Assembly (NCBI GenBank): GCA_039096225.1
Contig: JBBPEB010000020.1
Span: forward strand, 468,123 to 532,122
DNA from: Blastocystis sp. Blastoise
Lineage: Eukaryota; Sar; Bigyra; Opalinata; Blastocystidae
Direction: 5' to 3'
DNA length: 64,000 nucleotides
A program made the position numbers and the translations under genes. Positions within the stretch are counted from its first letter, which is position 1. The number at the start of each line of letters is the position of its first letter. A model generated the notes under the pieces. That model was not told the DNA's origin. It worked only from the letters and a program-made list of their open reading frames with translations, and did not search any database. Shown piece after piece: positions 24,142 to 33,733 of the stretch.

Positions 24142-24735
24142 TTATAAATTAGTTAAATCAATAATAGTATCATTACTATTAGTATTCTTCGTAGATTTAT
24201 CGATGACTTTAATAGAACGAGCATATAAACCAATATAATACTTGTTATTATAACGATGAATACCATGTATTGTAAATAATACTTTACATAACGTATTTGG
24301 TGGAATATACTTTTCACGTATTTCTTCGTAAGTTAACTTAGGATCTTTACCGATATTAATCTTCTTATCTCTTTTATCAGTAATATCAATAGTAACATTC
24401 TTCGATGCATTAATAGGTACTTTAATTGTAATCTTATATTTACCATTATCCATACGTACAAAATTAACAATATCACCATCAGGACATAATTCACATAATT
24501 TACGATAAAGTTCTTTATAAGCAGTTAAGAATACTTGATTATCATCTTCAATTGTTAATAAAGTCCATTTATCACGTGTAACAATATAACCAAATAAACA
24601 TGGTGTAGCATCAGTAGAAATACATACACGATGATTATTATTTAAAAGAACAGCATTTTCTTTGGTGTCATCCCATTGTAAATTAAAGTTAGAAGTATCA
24701 AGAATAGTAGGTTTTTTAAATTCAGTTGTAGACAT
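24142..24735 (-). CDS. Probable OB-fold single-stranded DNA-binding protein (197 aa)
   Basis: The C-terminal third (TLCKVLFTIHGIHRYNNKYY, then IGLYARSIKVI) is the beta-rich pattern seen at the end of OB-fold ssDNA-binding proteins of phages and large DNA viruses. It is followed by an acidic tail (SNDTIIDLTNL), also typical of SSBs. The N-terminal part is beta-rich with no extra domain. It would coat single strands during replication by the primase-helicase. The upstream region holds a perfect ten-unit HSE array (24813-24860) and no adjacent late motif, which supports an early replication role. The assignment is by pattern and context only. Confidence 0.55.
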   Translation of the reverse strand: MSTTEFKKPTILDTSNFNLQWDDTKENAVLLNNNHRVCISTDATPCLFGYIVTRDKWTLLTIEDDNQVFLTAYKELYRKLCELCPDGDIVNFVRMDNGKYKITIKVPINASKNVTIDITDKRDKKINIGKDPKLTYEEIREKYIPPNTLCKVLFTIHGIHRYNNKYYIGLYARSIKVIDKSTKNTNSNDTIIDLTNL

Positions 24736-24812
24736 TTTTAGTTAAGTATTTAGTAAAAATATAAGTATTTTAATACTAATATTTTACGATATTCTTTTCA
24801 AATGAATCAATT

Positions 24813-24860
24813 TTCGAGAAGGTTCTAGAAGGTTCTAGAAGGTTCGAGAAGGTTCTAGAA
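24813..24860 (-). promoter_or_regulatory. Heat-shock element array, 10 units, upstream of SSB gene
   Basis: TTC and GAA alternate at exact 5-bp spacing through all ten triplets, ending 78 bp before the SSB-like gene's ATG (24735). Confidence 0.9.
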
Positions 24861-24870
24861 AAAAAGAACA

Positions 24871-24960
24871 CTTGAATAATCTAATGGAAACATTTTAACG
24901 GAATCGAACCATGATACTGTGGTTACATATTTCTTTAATAGATCCATTAGACCATTCAAG
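24871..24960. other. Inverted repeat with internal hairpin and tRNA-like A/B boxes
   Basis: Arms 24871-24887 and 24944-24960 (CTTGAATAATCTAATGG against its near-complement) pair at 15 of 17 positions. The enclosed segment contains AACCA...TGGTT (24907-24924). Read on the minus strand, it holds TGGTCTAATGG and, 33 bp later, GGTTCGATTCC, which match pol III A- and B-box consensus. A complete tRNA cloverleaf does not fold. It could be a tRNA-derived remnant, a structured RNA or an origin-like element. Confidence 0.45.
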
Positions 24961-24990
24961 AATTCTATTTGAAACTATTCTATTCTCCAT
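24895..24990 (-). CDS. Possible 31-aa viral miniprotein
   Basis: The first ATG downstream of a perfect late-type motif (31 bp away, the usual spacing) opens a 31-codon frame containing EWSNGSIKEICNH. It overlaps the inverted repeat at 24871-24960, so coding and structural readings compete. Support is positional only. Confidence 0.3.
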   Translation of the reverse strand: MENRIVSNRILEWSNGSIKEICNHSIMVRFR

Positions 24991-25021
24991 TTAAACTTTG
25001 TGTAATTAATTTTAAAATAAT

Positions 25022-25033
25022 AAACAAAACAAA
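25022..25033 (-). promoter_or_regulatory. TTTGTTTTGTTT late-type motif
   Basis: Perfect copy on the minus strand, upstream of the 31-codon frame and of the SSB region. Confidence 0.65.
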
Positions 25034-25055
25034 ATAATTAATTAAATAAAAATAA

Positions 25056-25583
25056 TTAATGATCAAATATTTCAGACATAGAAGGAATAGAATATTCGGA
25101 TAATAATGAAACAATTTCTTTAGAATCATCATGAATCTGTTTCAAATCTTGTTTCTGACTTTCAATCTTTGTTTTTAAATGATCAACAGTACAATAAATA
25201 CCATTTAATATATTATCAGCTGTTTCAATAGTTTGAAATAAAGATTCGAATTGACTGGATATATTTGTTAACTCCTCATTTGTAAATAATAATGCTTGCT
25301 TATCAGGATTTGTATTTACTTGATCTTGAAATTGTATTGGTTGATTGTTAACGGAATGATATCTATCTGGATTTTTAGATACGTAAACATCATTGATTGG
25401 ATGAATTTCTTGAGGTGGATCTTCAAACATGATTTCGTCACGCGAATTAAAACAGAAATCATTATCATTGGGTAAAGCCATAGGATTTGCAGAAACACTA
25501 TTTTCAAATGGATTCAACAAGGGGGATATCATGGCTTGACCGAAAGGGGATAAACTGGCAGAAAGACTATCAGGAATTTCCAT
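25056..25583 (-). CDS. Viral coiled-coil protein of unknown function (175 aa)
   Basis: ATG-initiated. The N-terminal 95 residues are disordered and rich in Pro, Asn, Ser and Asp; the C-terminal 75 form a probable coiled coil (about 105-160, with Leu/Ile heptads and acidic/Gln residues). Neither late motif nor HSE lies immediately upstream, although a short HSE occurs 270 bp away in the divergent promoter of the next gene. No family is recognised. Confidence 0.6.
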   Translation of the reverse strand: MEIPDSLSASLSPFGQAMISPLLNPFENSVSANPMALPNDNDFCFNSRDEIMFEDPPQEIHPINDVYVSKNPDRYHSVNNQPIQFQDQVNTNPDKQALLFTNEELTNISSQFESLFQTIETADNILNGIYCTVDHLKTKIESQKQDLKQIHDDSKEIVSLLSEYSIPSMSEIFDH

Positions 25584-25852
25584 GATTATTTAAACCTTCA
25601 AAAGTATTTTTATACAATATATTAAATATACTATTTTTAGTGTACAGTTCTTCATTTCAGTTGCTAACAAAAGCCTATTGCTTCCAGCTGGAAAATAAGC
25701 CAATAAAATAACTTATTTCGTATGACACATCGTCGTCATCGTCTAATTGTGTTTTACTAATTTTTTTATCCAATCAGATTACAGATGCCAACTATACTCG
25801 TCATTGAAACACAAATAAAAAATGCTAAGTCGACAAAATTAGCCAATCAAAT

Positions 25853-25870
25853 GAACCTTCTAGAACATTC
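25853..25870 (+). promoter_or_regulatory. Short HSE, 4 units
   Basis: GAA-TTC-GAA-TTC at 5-bp spacing in the divergent spacer between the 175-aa and 207-aa genes, 112 bp before the latter's ATG. Confidence 0.7.
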
Positions 25871-25981
25871 CATAGAGATTCTACACTGTCTCCTAGAATA
25901 TTTAATATTCCATTTAAATGTATTATTTATTTCATTTTGATAAATACAAATTTTCTCTCTGTAACGATATTCGCGATTATA

Positions 25982-26605
25982 ATGCAATTTAATCTTTCTG
26001 CTGATTCCCGTAAATGTCTTCAAACTGTTCGTATGGAACTTCTTAAGAATTCTAAGAAGGCTGTTGAAGTTCATAAGAATGTTCTTCGTGATATTGATTT
26101 ACATCAGTCTCAATTGAATAGAGAAAAGAATCTATTGGGTATTGCAAAATCTAAAGAACGTCTTGCTTCTTTCGAAGTCGAAAACTATAGATCAGCTTTA
26201 AAACGTATAAACGCGGTTATTAAAGGTCTTGAAGATTATGAAGAATTCGCTGCTGATATTTATACTCAACAACTTAATGAAGAACAAGATATTCAAGATA
26301 TTATCAATACTGAAGATCTTTTAGAAAGTGATAGAACTACTATTTTATGTTCTGAAGATTCTAAAGAACATTCGAATTCTCAAGATGATGATTTTGATAT
26401 TATGAAATTCCATATGGAAGATGGATTTCTTTATGATGAAAAAGGTAAAGTTTATACTTATGAAGTTGTTCATGCTAAGAGTATTAACAAGATTAAAAGA
26501 GATCCTTCAAAACAAATGTATTTCTGGGATGGTATTTTATATGATAAGAATGGATGGCCTCATTCATGTACATATATTAATAGTCAAGAACCAATTGAAA
26601 TTTAA
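25982..26605 (+). CDS. Viral protein with coiled coil and two DG-LYD repeats (207 aa)
   Basis: I use the first ATG (25982); the open frame extends upstream only to a TTG. Residues about 15-105 are a Lys/Glu-rich coiled coil. Residues about 130-200 contain two related units, MEDGFLYDEKGKVYTYE and FWDGILYDKNGWPHSCTY, resembling short beta repeats. A four-unit HSE is upstream, so it groups with the early genes. No family was recognised; a regulatory or DNA-associated role is possible but unproven. Confidence 0.65.
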   Translation: MQFNLSADSRKCLQTVRMELLKNSKKAVEVHKNVLRDIDLHQSQLNREKNLLGIAKSKERLASFEVENYRSALKRINAVIKGLEDYEEFAADIYTQQLNEEQDIQDIINTEDLLESDRTTILCSEDSKEHSNSQDDDFDIMKFHMEDGFLYDEKGKVYTYEVVHAKSINKIKRDPSKQMYFWDGILYDKNGWPHSCTYINSQEPIEI

Positions 26606-26664
26606 TTATTTTTCTTGTTTATTTTTCTATTTTTACTTATAAACTTGTAAAAAATCATTGAAAA

Positions 26665-26675
26665 TTGTTTTGTTT
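26665..26675 (+). promoter_or_regulatory. TTGTTTTGTTT motif
   Basis: Late-type motif 40 bp upstream of the first of two HSE arrays that precede the primase-helicase; the combination is unique in the element. Confidence 0.55.
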
Positions 26676-26715
26676 ATTGTATATACATTTAAAACACTAA
26701 AGTATAAAAAGGATG

Positions 26716-26763
26716 TTCTAGAAGGTTCTAGAAGGTTCTAGAATGTTCTCGAAGGTTCTAGAA
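26716..26763 (+). promoter_or_regulatory. Heat-shock element array, 10 units (distal)
   Basis: Ten alternating TTC/GAA triplets at exact 5-bp spacing, about 170 bp upstream of the primase-helicase ATG. Confidence 0.9.
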
Positions 26764-26797
26764 CATTTAAAAATATAAAGTAATATTTACTATTATA

Positions 26798-26845
26798 GAA
26801 TGTTCTAGAAGGTTCTAGAATGTTCTTGAATGTTCTAGAAGCTTC
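26798..26845 (+). promoter_or_regulatory. Heat-shock element array, 10 units (proximal)
   Basis: Ten alternating GAA/TTC triplets at exact 5-bp spacing, plus an extra TTC-GAA pair at 26856-26863, directly upstream of the primase-helicase gene. Confidence 0.9.
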
Positions 26846-26931
26846 TAAAACTGACTTCTAGAATCTTTAATATATTATTTGTTTTGAATTTTATACCATA
26901 TTTATTTTCATTATTTATAAGTCAAATAATC

Positions 26932-29900
26932 ATGGAAAATTCACAAATTCATTTTGTTTATACTTTTGGTTCCTTTAATCATGATAATTCAAAAGATAAT
27001 CATAGTGAAATTATTATACCAAATCCATTACCATTTTATAAAAGTCTATTTACTAATTATCAAAATCAAAAAGAATTATTACATTATATTGATTGTACTC
27101 CTTGTAATACATCAACTAATTATAGAAGATTATGGTTTGATTTAGATTATCACCAAATATCTGATGATTTTTCTTTTCTAACAGATTCTTTTATTCATGA
27201 ATTTATAGAAGAAATGTGTAATCATTGTATTCATTATTATAATCAAGAATTTATTTCGCTTGTGTATACAAAGAAAGAAGTGAATAAGAAGACAGTTCAT
27301 AATGAAATACATTATTCATGGGGAATTCATATATATACAAATTGGTTTGTAAATGGTGATTATTTATTTTTCTTATATAATAGTATGATTCTGAATACCA
27401 AATTGGTTGATTTATGTAAAATGAATAATTTAGATATAAAAGAATTCATTGATTATAATGTTATTGGTAAACCCAGAAAGAATAATGGTTGTATGTTTCT
27501 TGGTTGTAGTAAAGATAATTCTCCATCTACTTATAAATTATATGAAGAATATACCAATAAAACATGGAAGAAAATAGATGATGAAATCGATGAACATTAT
27601 TATTTCAAAACATTATTGAATTATAAGAATGAAGATGATATTATAAGTGATATTATTAATCCTATTATTTTTTATAAATTAAAACAATATTCACGTTATA
27701 AACGTTATTATGCAAGATTAAATAATTGTTCACGTACTATATTATGTTCTATACAAGATATTAAAGATATTCCTATGTTGATTTCTACAGATACTATATT
27801 GGATACTACAGCATCTAAAGAAGCTTTATTAGAACGATATTTATTATTGATTGGTTCTATTGAAGATATGAATTATTTTGAATCTCATAATACTTGGTAT
27901 AAATTATGTTGTGCAGCAAAACAGATTTGTAATACAACAAGAGGATTAGAATTATTTAAAAATTATTCATTACGTTATGGTCATGATCGAAGTGATGATG
28001 TAATTGAATCTACATGGAATCATATACAAGTTGATCCTACTCATTTATCGAATAATTATATTTTGAAGATATTAATGGATAATAAATTATTTAATAAAGA
28101 TGATGATAATGATTTCATATTTATGTCTATTTTAGAATGTATTCAATCCTTTAATCTTGTAGATTCACAAACATTAGTTATGTTATTTCAATTATTAGAA
28201 TTTAATGAAATTGTTTCTATTATATTAGATAAAGATAATTTTATCTTATATACATTTGATGAATATAATATCTTAAGACGTTGTAAGAATAATTATGATA
28301 TTAATTTCTTTGAAACCAAAATAACTACATTTATGAAATCGATTGTCGAGAAATTCAAATTATCAAGATTATATTCCAAAGAGAATGAACAACATCAAAA
28401 AATAGTTGATAAAATAATGTCTGCTTCTGTTACTAATGAATATCATTATAAAGAATGGTTGAATCGTTATTTGAAGACTTATGGTAAATCTTATAAAGAA
28501 TATTTAGATACTTATATGGTTCATAAAGAACGTGTTATCTATACACAACTTGGTTATTTATATCCAAAAGAATCTACAGAAGAAGATCCTAGACAATATT
28601 ATATCCAACCATATCATAAAGAAGATATGGTGTTTGAAGATTTATTAATTGATACTGAATTTAATGTAAGTTGGAATATTAATAATGAACAGAAAGATAT
28701 TATCCAATTATTTGAACAACATATTGCAAGATATTGTGAATTCGATAAGAAATATGAAAGTATTATGTTACGTATCTTAACCACTGCTTTCTATGTCAAT
28801 ACTCAGAAAACAGTTTCTTATATATTATATGGTAGTACAGGTAGTAATGGTAAAACAATAACAACTGATTTAATTTCTCGTATTGTAGGTAGTAATCAAT
28901 GTATTATAGTAAATCCAGATAATTTAGAAGAAACATCTATAGCTCCTAAGATTGTAGATATGTCTAATAAAACAATGTATTATATGAATGAATTAATAGA
29001 AGAAGATGTTACTGGTAGAAAGAAAACATTTAATCCATTCTCTTCTAAAGTCTTTAAAGAAATAGCAGAAAAGAAAGAAGGTGCTAGTGCTCGTAAATTA
29101 TTCAGTAATATATTTACAAAAGTTCATTTCACGGGTACTTTATTTATGACAAGTAATATCCAACCTACTGCTGTGAATGCTGGTCCTATTGAAAGAAGAG
29201 TCTGTTTCTTACCATCATGTTGTCGTTATTTCCCTCCTGGTAATGCTAATTTATATGAAGATTATGTAGATCATAATTTACCTAAACGTAAACAGACAGT
29301 AGAAAAGAGATTGAAACCTAATCATTATGAAATGGATTATACTCTATCCGATAAATTCTATCAGAATCGTTCTATTATCTTTAGTTATCTAGTAAGTAAT
29401 TATTTCTATTCTAGTATGCAATTAGATATGCATGAATTAGATAATGAATATCATATAAGTGAATGTAAGAAACGATTCTTTGATCGTAGTACAGAAGGAT
29501 ATGATTTGAAATCTTTTGTTGATAACCATATTACTATAGATCCTTATTATTTGAATGTAGTTACTATTGAAGATATTTTTAATAGTTATAAGAAAGTGAA
29601 TAATAATAATCAATTTACGATTAAGAAAGATTTAGATAAATTTACAAATGCTTTATTTGGTTGTTTAAGTAGTAAAGATACATTCAATTCTATAGATATT
29701 GTGAATATTCATAGAAAACATACTTCAAATTTCTATAAGGGAGGGAATGCTATTGGTATTTGTGGTTTAATGATTGATAATACTTATAATGAATGTGTAG
29801 ATACAGATTTATTCTGTTTATCCAATTGTTTATCTAAGAAAGAAGAAATTGTTTATAGTGAAGATCAATATCATAATACGTCATCAACAAAACGAATTTT

Positions 29901-29934
29901 AATAGATAATACTTTATATGCTATACCAAATTAA
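26932..29934 (+). CDS. Primase-superfamily 3 helicase (D5-like), 1000 aa
   Basis: This is the replication protein of the element. The N-terminal archaeo-eukaryotic primase domain shows LWFDLD (Asp70/Asp72), SWGIHIYTN (His133) and CMFLGCSK (Lys194). A PriCT-like region with NTWYKLCCAA follows at about 325. The C-terminal SF3 helicase has Walker A GSTGSNGKT (634-642), Walker B MYYMNE (682-687), the sensor FMTSN (up to 742) and an Arg pair IERRV (about 757). The first in-frame ATG is at 26932; the frame runs 48 nt further upstream only from TTG. Two ten-unit HSE arrays precede it, the strongest heat-shock promoter in the window. With no DNA polymerase seen, replication would need host polymerase or another enzyme. 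It converges with recombinase 2 (44-bp gap). Confidence 0.93.
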   Translation: MENSQIHFVYTFGSFNHDNSKDNHSEIIIPNPLPFYKSLFTNYQNQKELLHYIDCTPCNTSTNYRRLWFDLDYHQISDDFSFLTDSFIHEFIEEMCNHCIHYYNQEFISLVYTKKEVNKKTVHNEIHYSWGIHIYTNWFVNGDYLFFLYNSMILNTKLVDLCKMNNLDIKEFIDYNVIGKPRKNNGCMFLGCSKDNSPSTYKLYEEYTNKTWKKIDDEIDEHYYFKTLLNYKNEDDIISDIINPIIFYKLKQYSRYKRYYARLNNCSRTILCSIQDIKDIPMLISTDTILDTTASKEALLERYLLLIGSIEDMNYFESHNTWYKLCCAAKQICNTTRGLELFKNYSLRYGHDRSDDVIESTWNHIQVDPTHLSNNYILKILMDNKLFNKDDDNDFIFMSILECIQSFNLVDSQTLVMLFQLLEFNEIVSIILDKDNFILYTFDEYNILRRCKNNYDINFFETKITTFMKSIVEKFKLSRLYSKENEQHQKIVDKIMSASVTNEYHYKEWLNRYLKTYGKSYKEYLDTYMVHKERVIYTQLGYLYPKESTEEDPRQYYIQPYHKEDMVFEDLLIDTEFNVSWNINNEQKDIIQLFEQHIARYCEFDKKYESIMLRILTTAFYVNTQKTVSYILYGSTGSNGKTITTDLISRIVGSNQCIIVNPDNLEETSIAPKIVDMSNKTMYYMNELIEEDVTGRKKTFNPFSSKVFKEIAEKKEGASARKLFSNIFTKVHFTGTLFMTSNIQPTAVNAGPIERRVCFLPSCCRYFPPGNANLYEDYVDHNLPKRKQTVEKRLKPNHYEMDYTLSDKFYQNRSIIFSYLVSNYFYSSMQLDMHELDNEYHISECKKRFFDRSTEGYDLKSFVDNHITIDPYYLNVVTIEDIFNSYKKVNNNNQFTIKKDLDKFTNALFGCLSSKDTFNSIDIVNIHRKHTSNFYKGGNAIGICGLMIDNTYNECVDTDLFCLSNCLSKKEEIVYSEDQYHNTSSTKRILIDNTLYAIPN

Positions 29935-29962
29935 ATTTATATTTATTTTTTATTATAAAAAG

Positions 29963-29973
29963 TTGTTTTGTTT
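29963..29973 (+). promoter_or_regulatory. TTGTTTTGTTT motif between convergent genes
   Basis: The motif lies between two stop codons with no gene correctly placed to use it; it may be chance, a remnant or a 3'-end signal. Confidence 0.3.
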
Positions 29974-29978
29974 TAAAA

Positions 29979-31550
29979 TTAATAAAATTTAAATTGTATT
30001 CCATGAAAATGTTTTTTAGGGACTTTGACTTTAAAGAATGCATTACTTTTATGTTTTTTACATAAACCATGACCCCGATGAATAGGTTCTAAAGGAGGCA
30101 TAGTAGAAAGACTACGTAATGCATAAGTATCTGAATTATTCATAACTATAGGTGTAGAGTTTTCATCTTGAGTATTCTGTTGCATAAGAGATGCTTGAGT
30201 ATTCGTTAATTCTGAATCTGTTGTATTATTATGTAAATGATCAGGTAATAATTGTTTATTACGTATAAAACGATTATAACGATCTCTAGAATTCTCTGGA
30301 ACTTCTTCAGATTCTAATGAACATCCTACAGGTAATTCATTTTCTAAATCTGTTTTATCAGGATAATGATGCTTTAATAGATCTTTATAATATCTTAATG
30401 TAATCATTATAGTATCATTATCTGATGAATATTGTTCTAGACTACTTAATATCGATTCTGATTTCATATTGAAATTCTCTTTACCAAATACATCTTCATA
30501 GTCTTCTTCATATTGTTCTATACGATCATTAAATCGTTTACATAAAAATAATAATTTATTCAATTGATTAATTTCTCTTGTATAAGTAATATTATTCATA
30601 TCAATATGAAATGTTCTTGTTTTATTATCTAAATCTTGCAATTTAGTTGAATGAGAAGATAAATAAGGAGATATATAATTTTCCATATGTGTTGATTGAC
30701 TATGTAACATCTTCATAATCGAATTTTCAAACAGTTCTACACCTTTAGATTCATGTTCTGAATCATTATGTTGGAATTGTGCTTCTCTTGATAATCTATA
30801 ATAATATTGAGCAAATAAATGTCTTATAATATCACAACCATTAATTAAAGAATTATTCTGTTGTGTTTTATAAATCCAGCCTAAATGGGGTTTTATATAT
30901 TCATCACCAAATTTCAAATCACGTACTTTACCACCATTCTCAGTAACAAATAAATAATGTCTTGGAAATAAACGTAAGGATCTAGCTAAGACATTTAAAT
31001 ATTCTTCTGATAAATACTGATAAGTAGGATATTCATTCTTACCAATTTCAAATCGATTCTTTGTATCATTCACATGAATAGTCAAAGTATTTAAATCAAT
31101 ATAATTGGTTGTTCTTCTTAACGATAAAGGAATTTGTTGACCACGAGTATAGATTACACAATCATTATAATCATTACGAGCACATAATGTATCATAAGTT
31201 AAAACTAATAAATAACTATTCACATAATATAAATCATTAGGATTTTCTAAATAATTCTTTTTGGTGATATTAATGATTTCTCCCCAATCAGCTTCACAAT
31301 TAATAATTTTCTGAGTGATTTCATAATGTCTTGAATAAGTAGCATCAATTTGTAAAGAACCCCATAAATGTTCCCATTTCTTTATATTTTGTGGAGTAAA
31401 TGCTTTATAATTAATGATATCTTCATCATCTGTACAAATAGATATATTCTTCATTATATAAGTAATCATTTGCATATAATTAGCTACAGTAGTATTGGAT
31501 AATCCACCTTGTTGTCCAGGAGCTTCTGTTTGTGTATCACTGGTAGGCAC
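29979..31550 (-). CDS. Tyrosine recombinase 2 (up to 523 aa), 5' end possibly truncated
   Basis: A second, longer recombinase. Motifs align with recombinase 1: Arg in LCARNDY (125), Lys in NDTKNR (164), the C-helix Arg in CDIIRHLFA (243), His in MLHSQSTH (283) and Tyr in ENYISPY (292), again nine residues after the His. A C-terminal extension of about 225 residues (coiled, then disordered) has no equivalent in recombinase 1. The frame begins at GTG (31550); an in-frame stop lies about 50 nt upstream and there is no ATG between, so the first usable ATG is Met26 (31475). The host-like insertion begins just here, so it may have removed the original start and promoter. Confidence 0.8.
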   Translation of the reverse strand: MPTSDTQTEAPGQQGGLSNTTVANYMQMITYIMKNISICTDDEDIINYKAFTPQNIKKWEHLWGSLQIDATYSRHYEITQKIINCEADWGEIINITKKNYLENPNDLYYVNSYLLVLTYDTLCARNDYNDCVIYTRGQQIPLSLRRTTNYIDLNTLTIHVNDTKNRFEIGKNEYPTYQYLSEEYLNVLARSLRLFPRHYLFVTENGGKVRDLKFGDEYIKPHLGWIYKTQQNNSLINGCDIIRHLFAQYYYRLSREAQFQHNDSEHESKGVELFENSIMKMLHSQSTHMENYISPYLSSHSTKLQDLDNKTRTFHIDMNNITYTREINQLNKLLFLCKRFNDRIEQYEEDYEDVFGKENFNMKSESILSSLEQYSSDNDTIMITLRYYKDLLKHHYPDKTDLENELPVGCSLESEEVPENSRDRYNRFIRNKQLLPDHLHNNTTDSELTNTQASLMQQNTQDENSTPIVMNNSDTYALRSLSTMPPLEPIHRGHGLCKKHKSNAFFKVKVPKKHFHGIQFKFY

Positions 31551-32612
31551 TTTTGACTTTTTAAAGGGTTTTAATTGGTTAATTTTCGTTCAAGACTCAT
31601 TTAGCCAATGAGAATTCAATAAAAAAAAGACTTAGGCAAAAAAAAGAAAATTTTCACAAAAATTTTAAGACGACTTTTGATTTAGACTCAAAGACCATAT
31701 TAAACCTATTTTATTAAAGAATTGACATTATTTTTTATTTATAGAGGGTCACACGATATCCAAACCGTTTTTCTTTTGTTTTAAGTCGTAATTCTGATGA
31801 AAATGGGGGTCAATATTTTAAAACATTATGTCTCTCTGTTTAAAGTTTAGACCGTTTTAGAGTCATAAATGTAATTAAAAGTCAAACAGCTGACCTCTAT
31901 GGCTCAAAACAAAAATTCAGCCAAAAAGTCAAAATTTTGTATTTTTTTTACACTGAAAAAAAGAGCCGAGCCTATTTGTATCATGGACAGTTAGACCAGA
32001 TTTTTGTTTTTTAAATATTTACGGGAATATATTTCTTGTTCAAAACTGAGTCTATCTATATTTTATTGTATAAAAGAGGACACAAAGGTTTTAAAATGGT
32101 TTTTTCTTTTGATTTCAATATGAAATAAAATTCCCCATTAGAAAAATATATCGGGGATCATAAAAAGACGGACTTTTCTCAGAATGAAATAAAAGTCTTT
32201 TTATGAGTTGCTTTTATAATTAATTCTGATATGAATAGAAGTCTCAAGTAAAAATTAATAGTTTTCAAAAGAATAAGCAAACAGATCATAGAGTCAAAGA
32301 AAATGAGTTTTTATTTTCAAAGTTTTGATTATTGGGATACAACAGTATTGTTTGTATATGGTTGTGTTTGAACTGTTATAAACTAAAATTCTAATAAACT
32401 ATCATGAAATATATCAAAATAAAAAAAACTATTTTTTTATGAAAATATTTATTTTTTGACTAAATAGTTTGAATTTAACTGTGAATTCATCTTATATTTT
32501 AAATATATTGTCTATAACTAAAACTAGAGTTTATAATAAGAATTGTTTACGTTTTTAAGCTCAACACATAATATATCAGTATTTATTTATTAAAAATTTC
32601 CTATTTTGCAAC

Positions 32613-32995
32613 ATGATTCTTTTAGATTTTTCCATTTTGGGTTTCCTCTTCAGTCCAGACAGTCTCCTTGGCTTATTTCAAAATGATTCGTTAGAGTATC
32701 ATGTTGGTTTATTTCTTGTAAAATATTTTTTTACATTTACTTTTTTAATTCTTTTAGGTTCCTTGGTTATTCTCATTTACACTTCTTTCAAACAGCCAAC
32801 CAACAGATTAATGAAGGTATATAAATATTTTTTTATTATTTTATTTACATTTACTCATTTTTTTTCAATTTCTTATTAAAATTATTCTTTTGTTATTTGT
32901 TTATTTTATTTTATTTTTATTATATGTTTATTATATATTATATTATATAGGATACTAATTTTCTTTTTCCATTCGTGAATTATGATCTTAGTTGA
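32613..32995 (+). CDS. Small host membrane protein, two exons (82 aa)
   Basis: Exon 1 (32613-32816, ATG start) and exon 2 (32951-32995) join at AAG|GTATAT...ATATAG|GAT in frame, ending NFLFPFVNYDLS. The protein has a hydrophobic stretch at about 37-56 (YFFTFTFLILLGSLVILIY) and a short cytosolic-type tail. Codon use is less AT-biased than its surroundings and includes TCC, CTC and GGC, which favours a real gene. Because it has an intron and sits in the inserted block, it is probably host-derived. I do not recognise the family. Confidence 0.5.
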
Positions 32996-33029
32996 GTCTT
33001 TTTTATTTAAAATGGTAAATTATGATAAA

Positions 33030-33176
<147 letters not shown>

Positions 33177-33400
33177 GTTATGATTATTATTATTATTATA
33201 CATATACGATGTGGACGATGTGAATTGAGAAGCAATTAATTGATTAAAAGATTAAAGACAGAAACATGAAGAAAATATCTCTATATATATAGAGCAGTTG
33301 AAGATTAAGAACAGTAACATAGAAAAAACATTGAAGGCAAAGAAAGAAATGAAGTTAATTTGAATGATTTGAAGTTATAGGTATACATATATTGTTATCA

Positions 33401-33545
33401 TTATTTTATTATTTCATTATTTCATTATTTCATTATTTCATTATTTTATTATTTTATTATTTCATTATTTTATTATTTTATTATTTTATTATTTCATTAT
33501 TTTATTATTTCATTATTTTATTATTTTATTATTTTATTATTTAAT
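33401..33545. repeat. (ATTATTTY)n octanucleotide repeat
   Basis: About 18 units of ATTATTTC or ATTATTTT in tandem. Confidence 0.95.
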
Positions 33546-33674
33546 ATTTTATTAATATACAAATTATTTAAAGATAAAAAAATAACAAAAGATAATTTAT
33601 ACTTTATAAAAATAAAAAGATGCTTAAATTGATGAAGATGATGATGATGTTACTTTGTATATTCTTATTATACT

Positions 33675-33676
<2 letters not shown>

Positions 33677-33730
<54 letters not shown>
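33677..33730. repeat. (TA)n microsatellite
   Basis: Uninterrupted TA run of about 54 bp. Confidence 0.97.
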
Positions 33731-33733
<3 letters not shown>

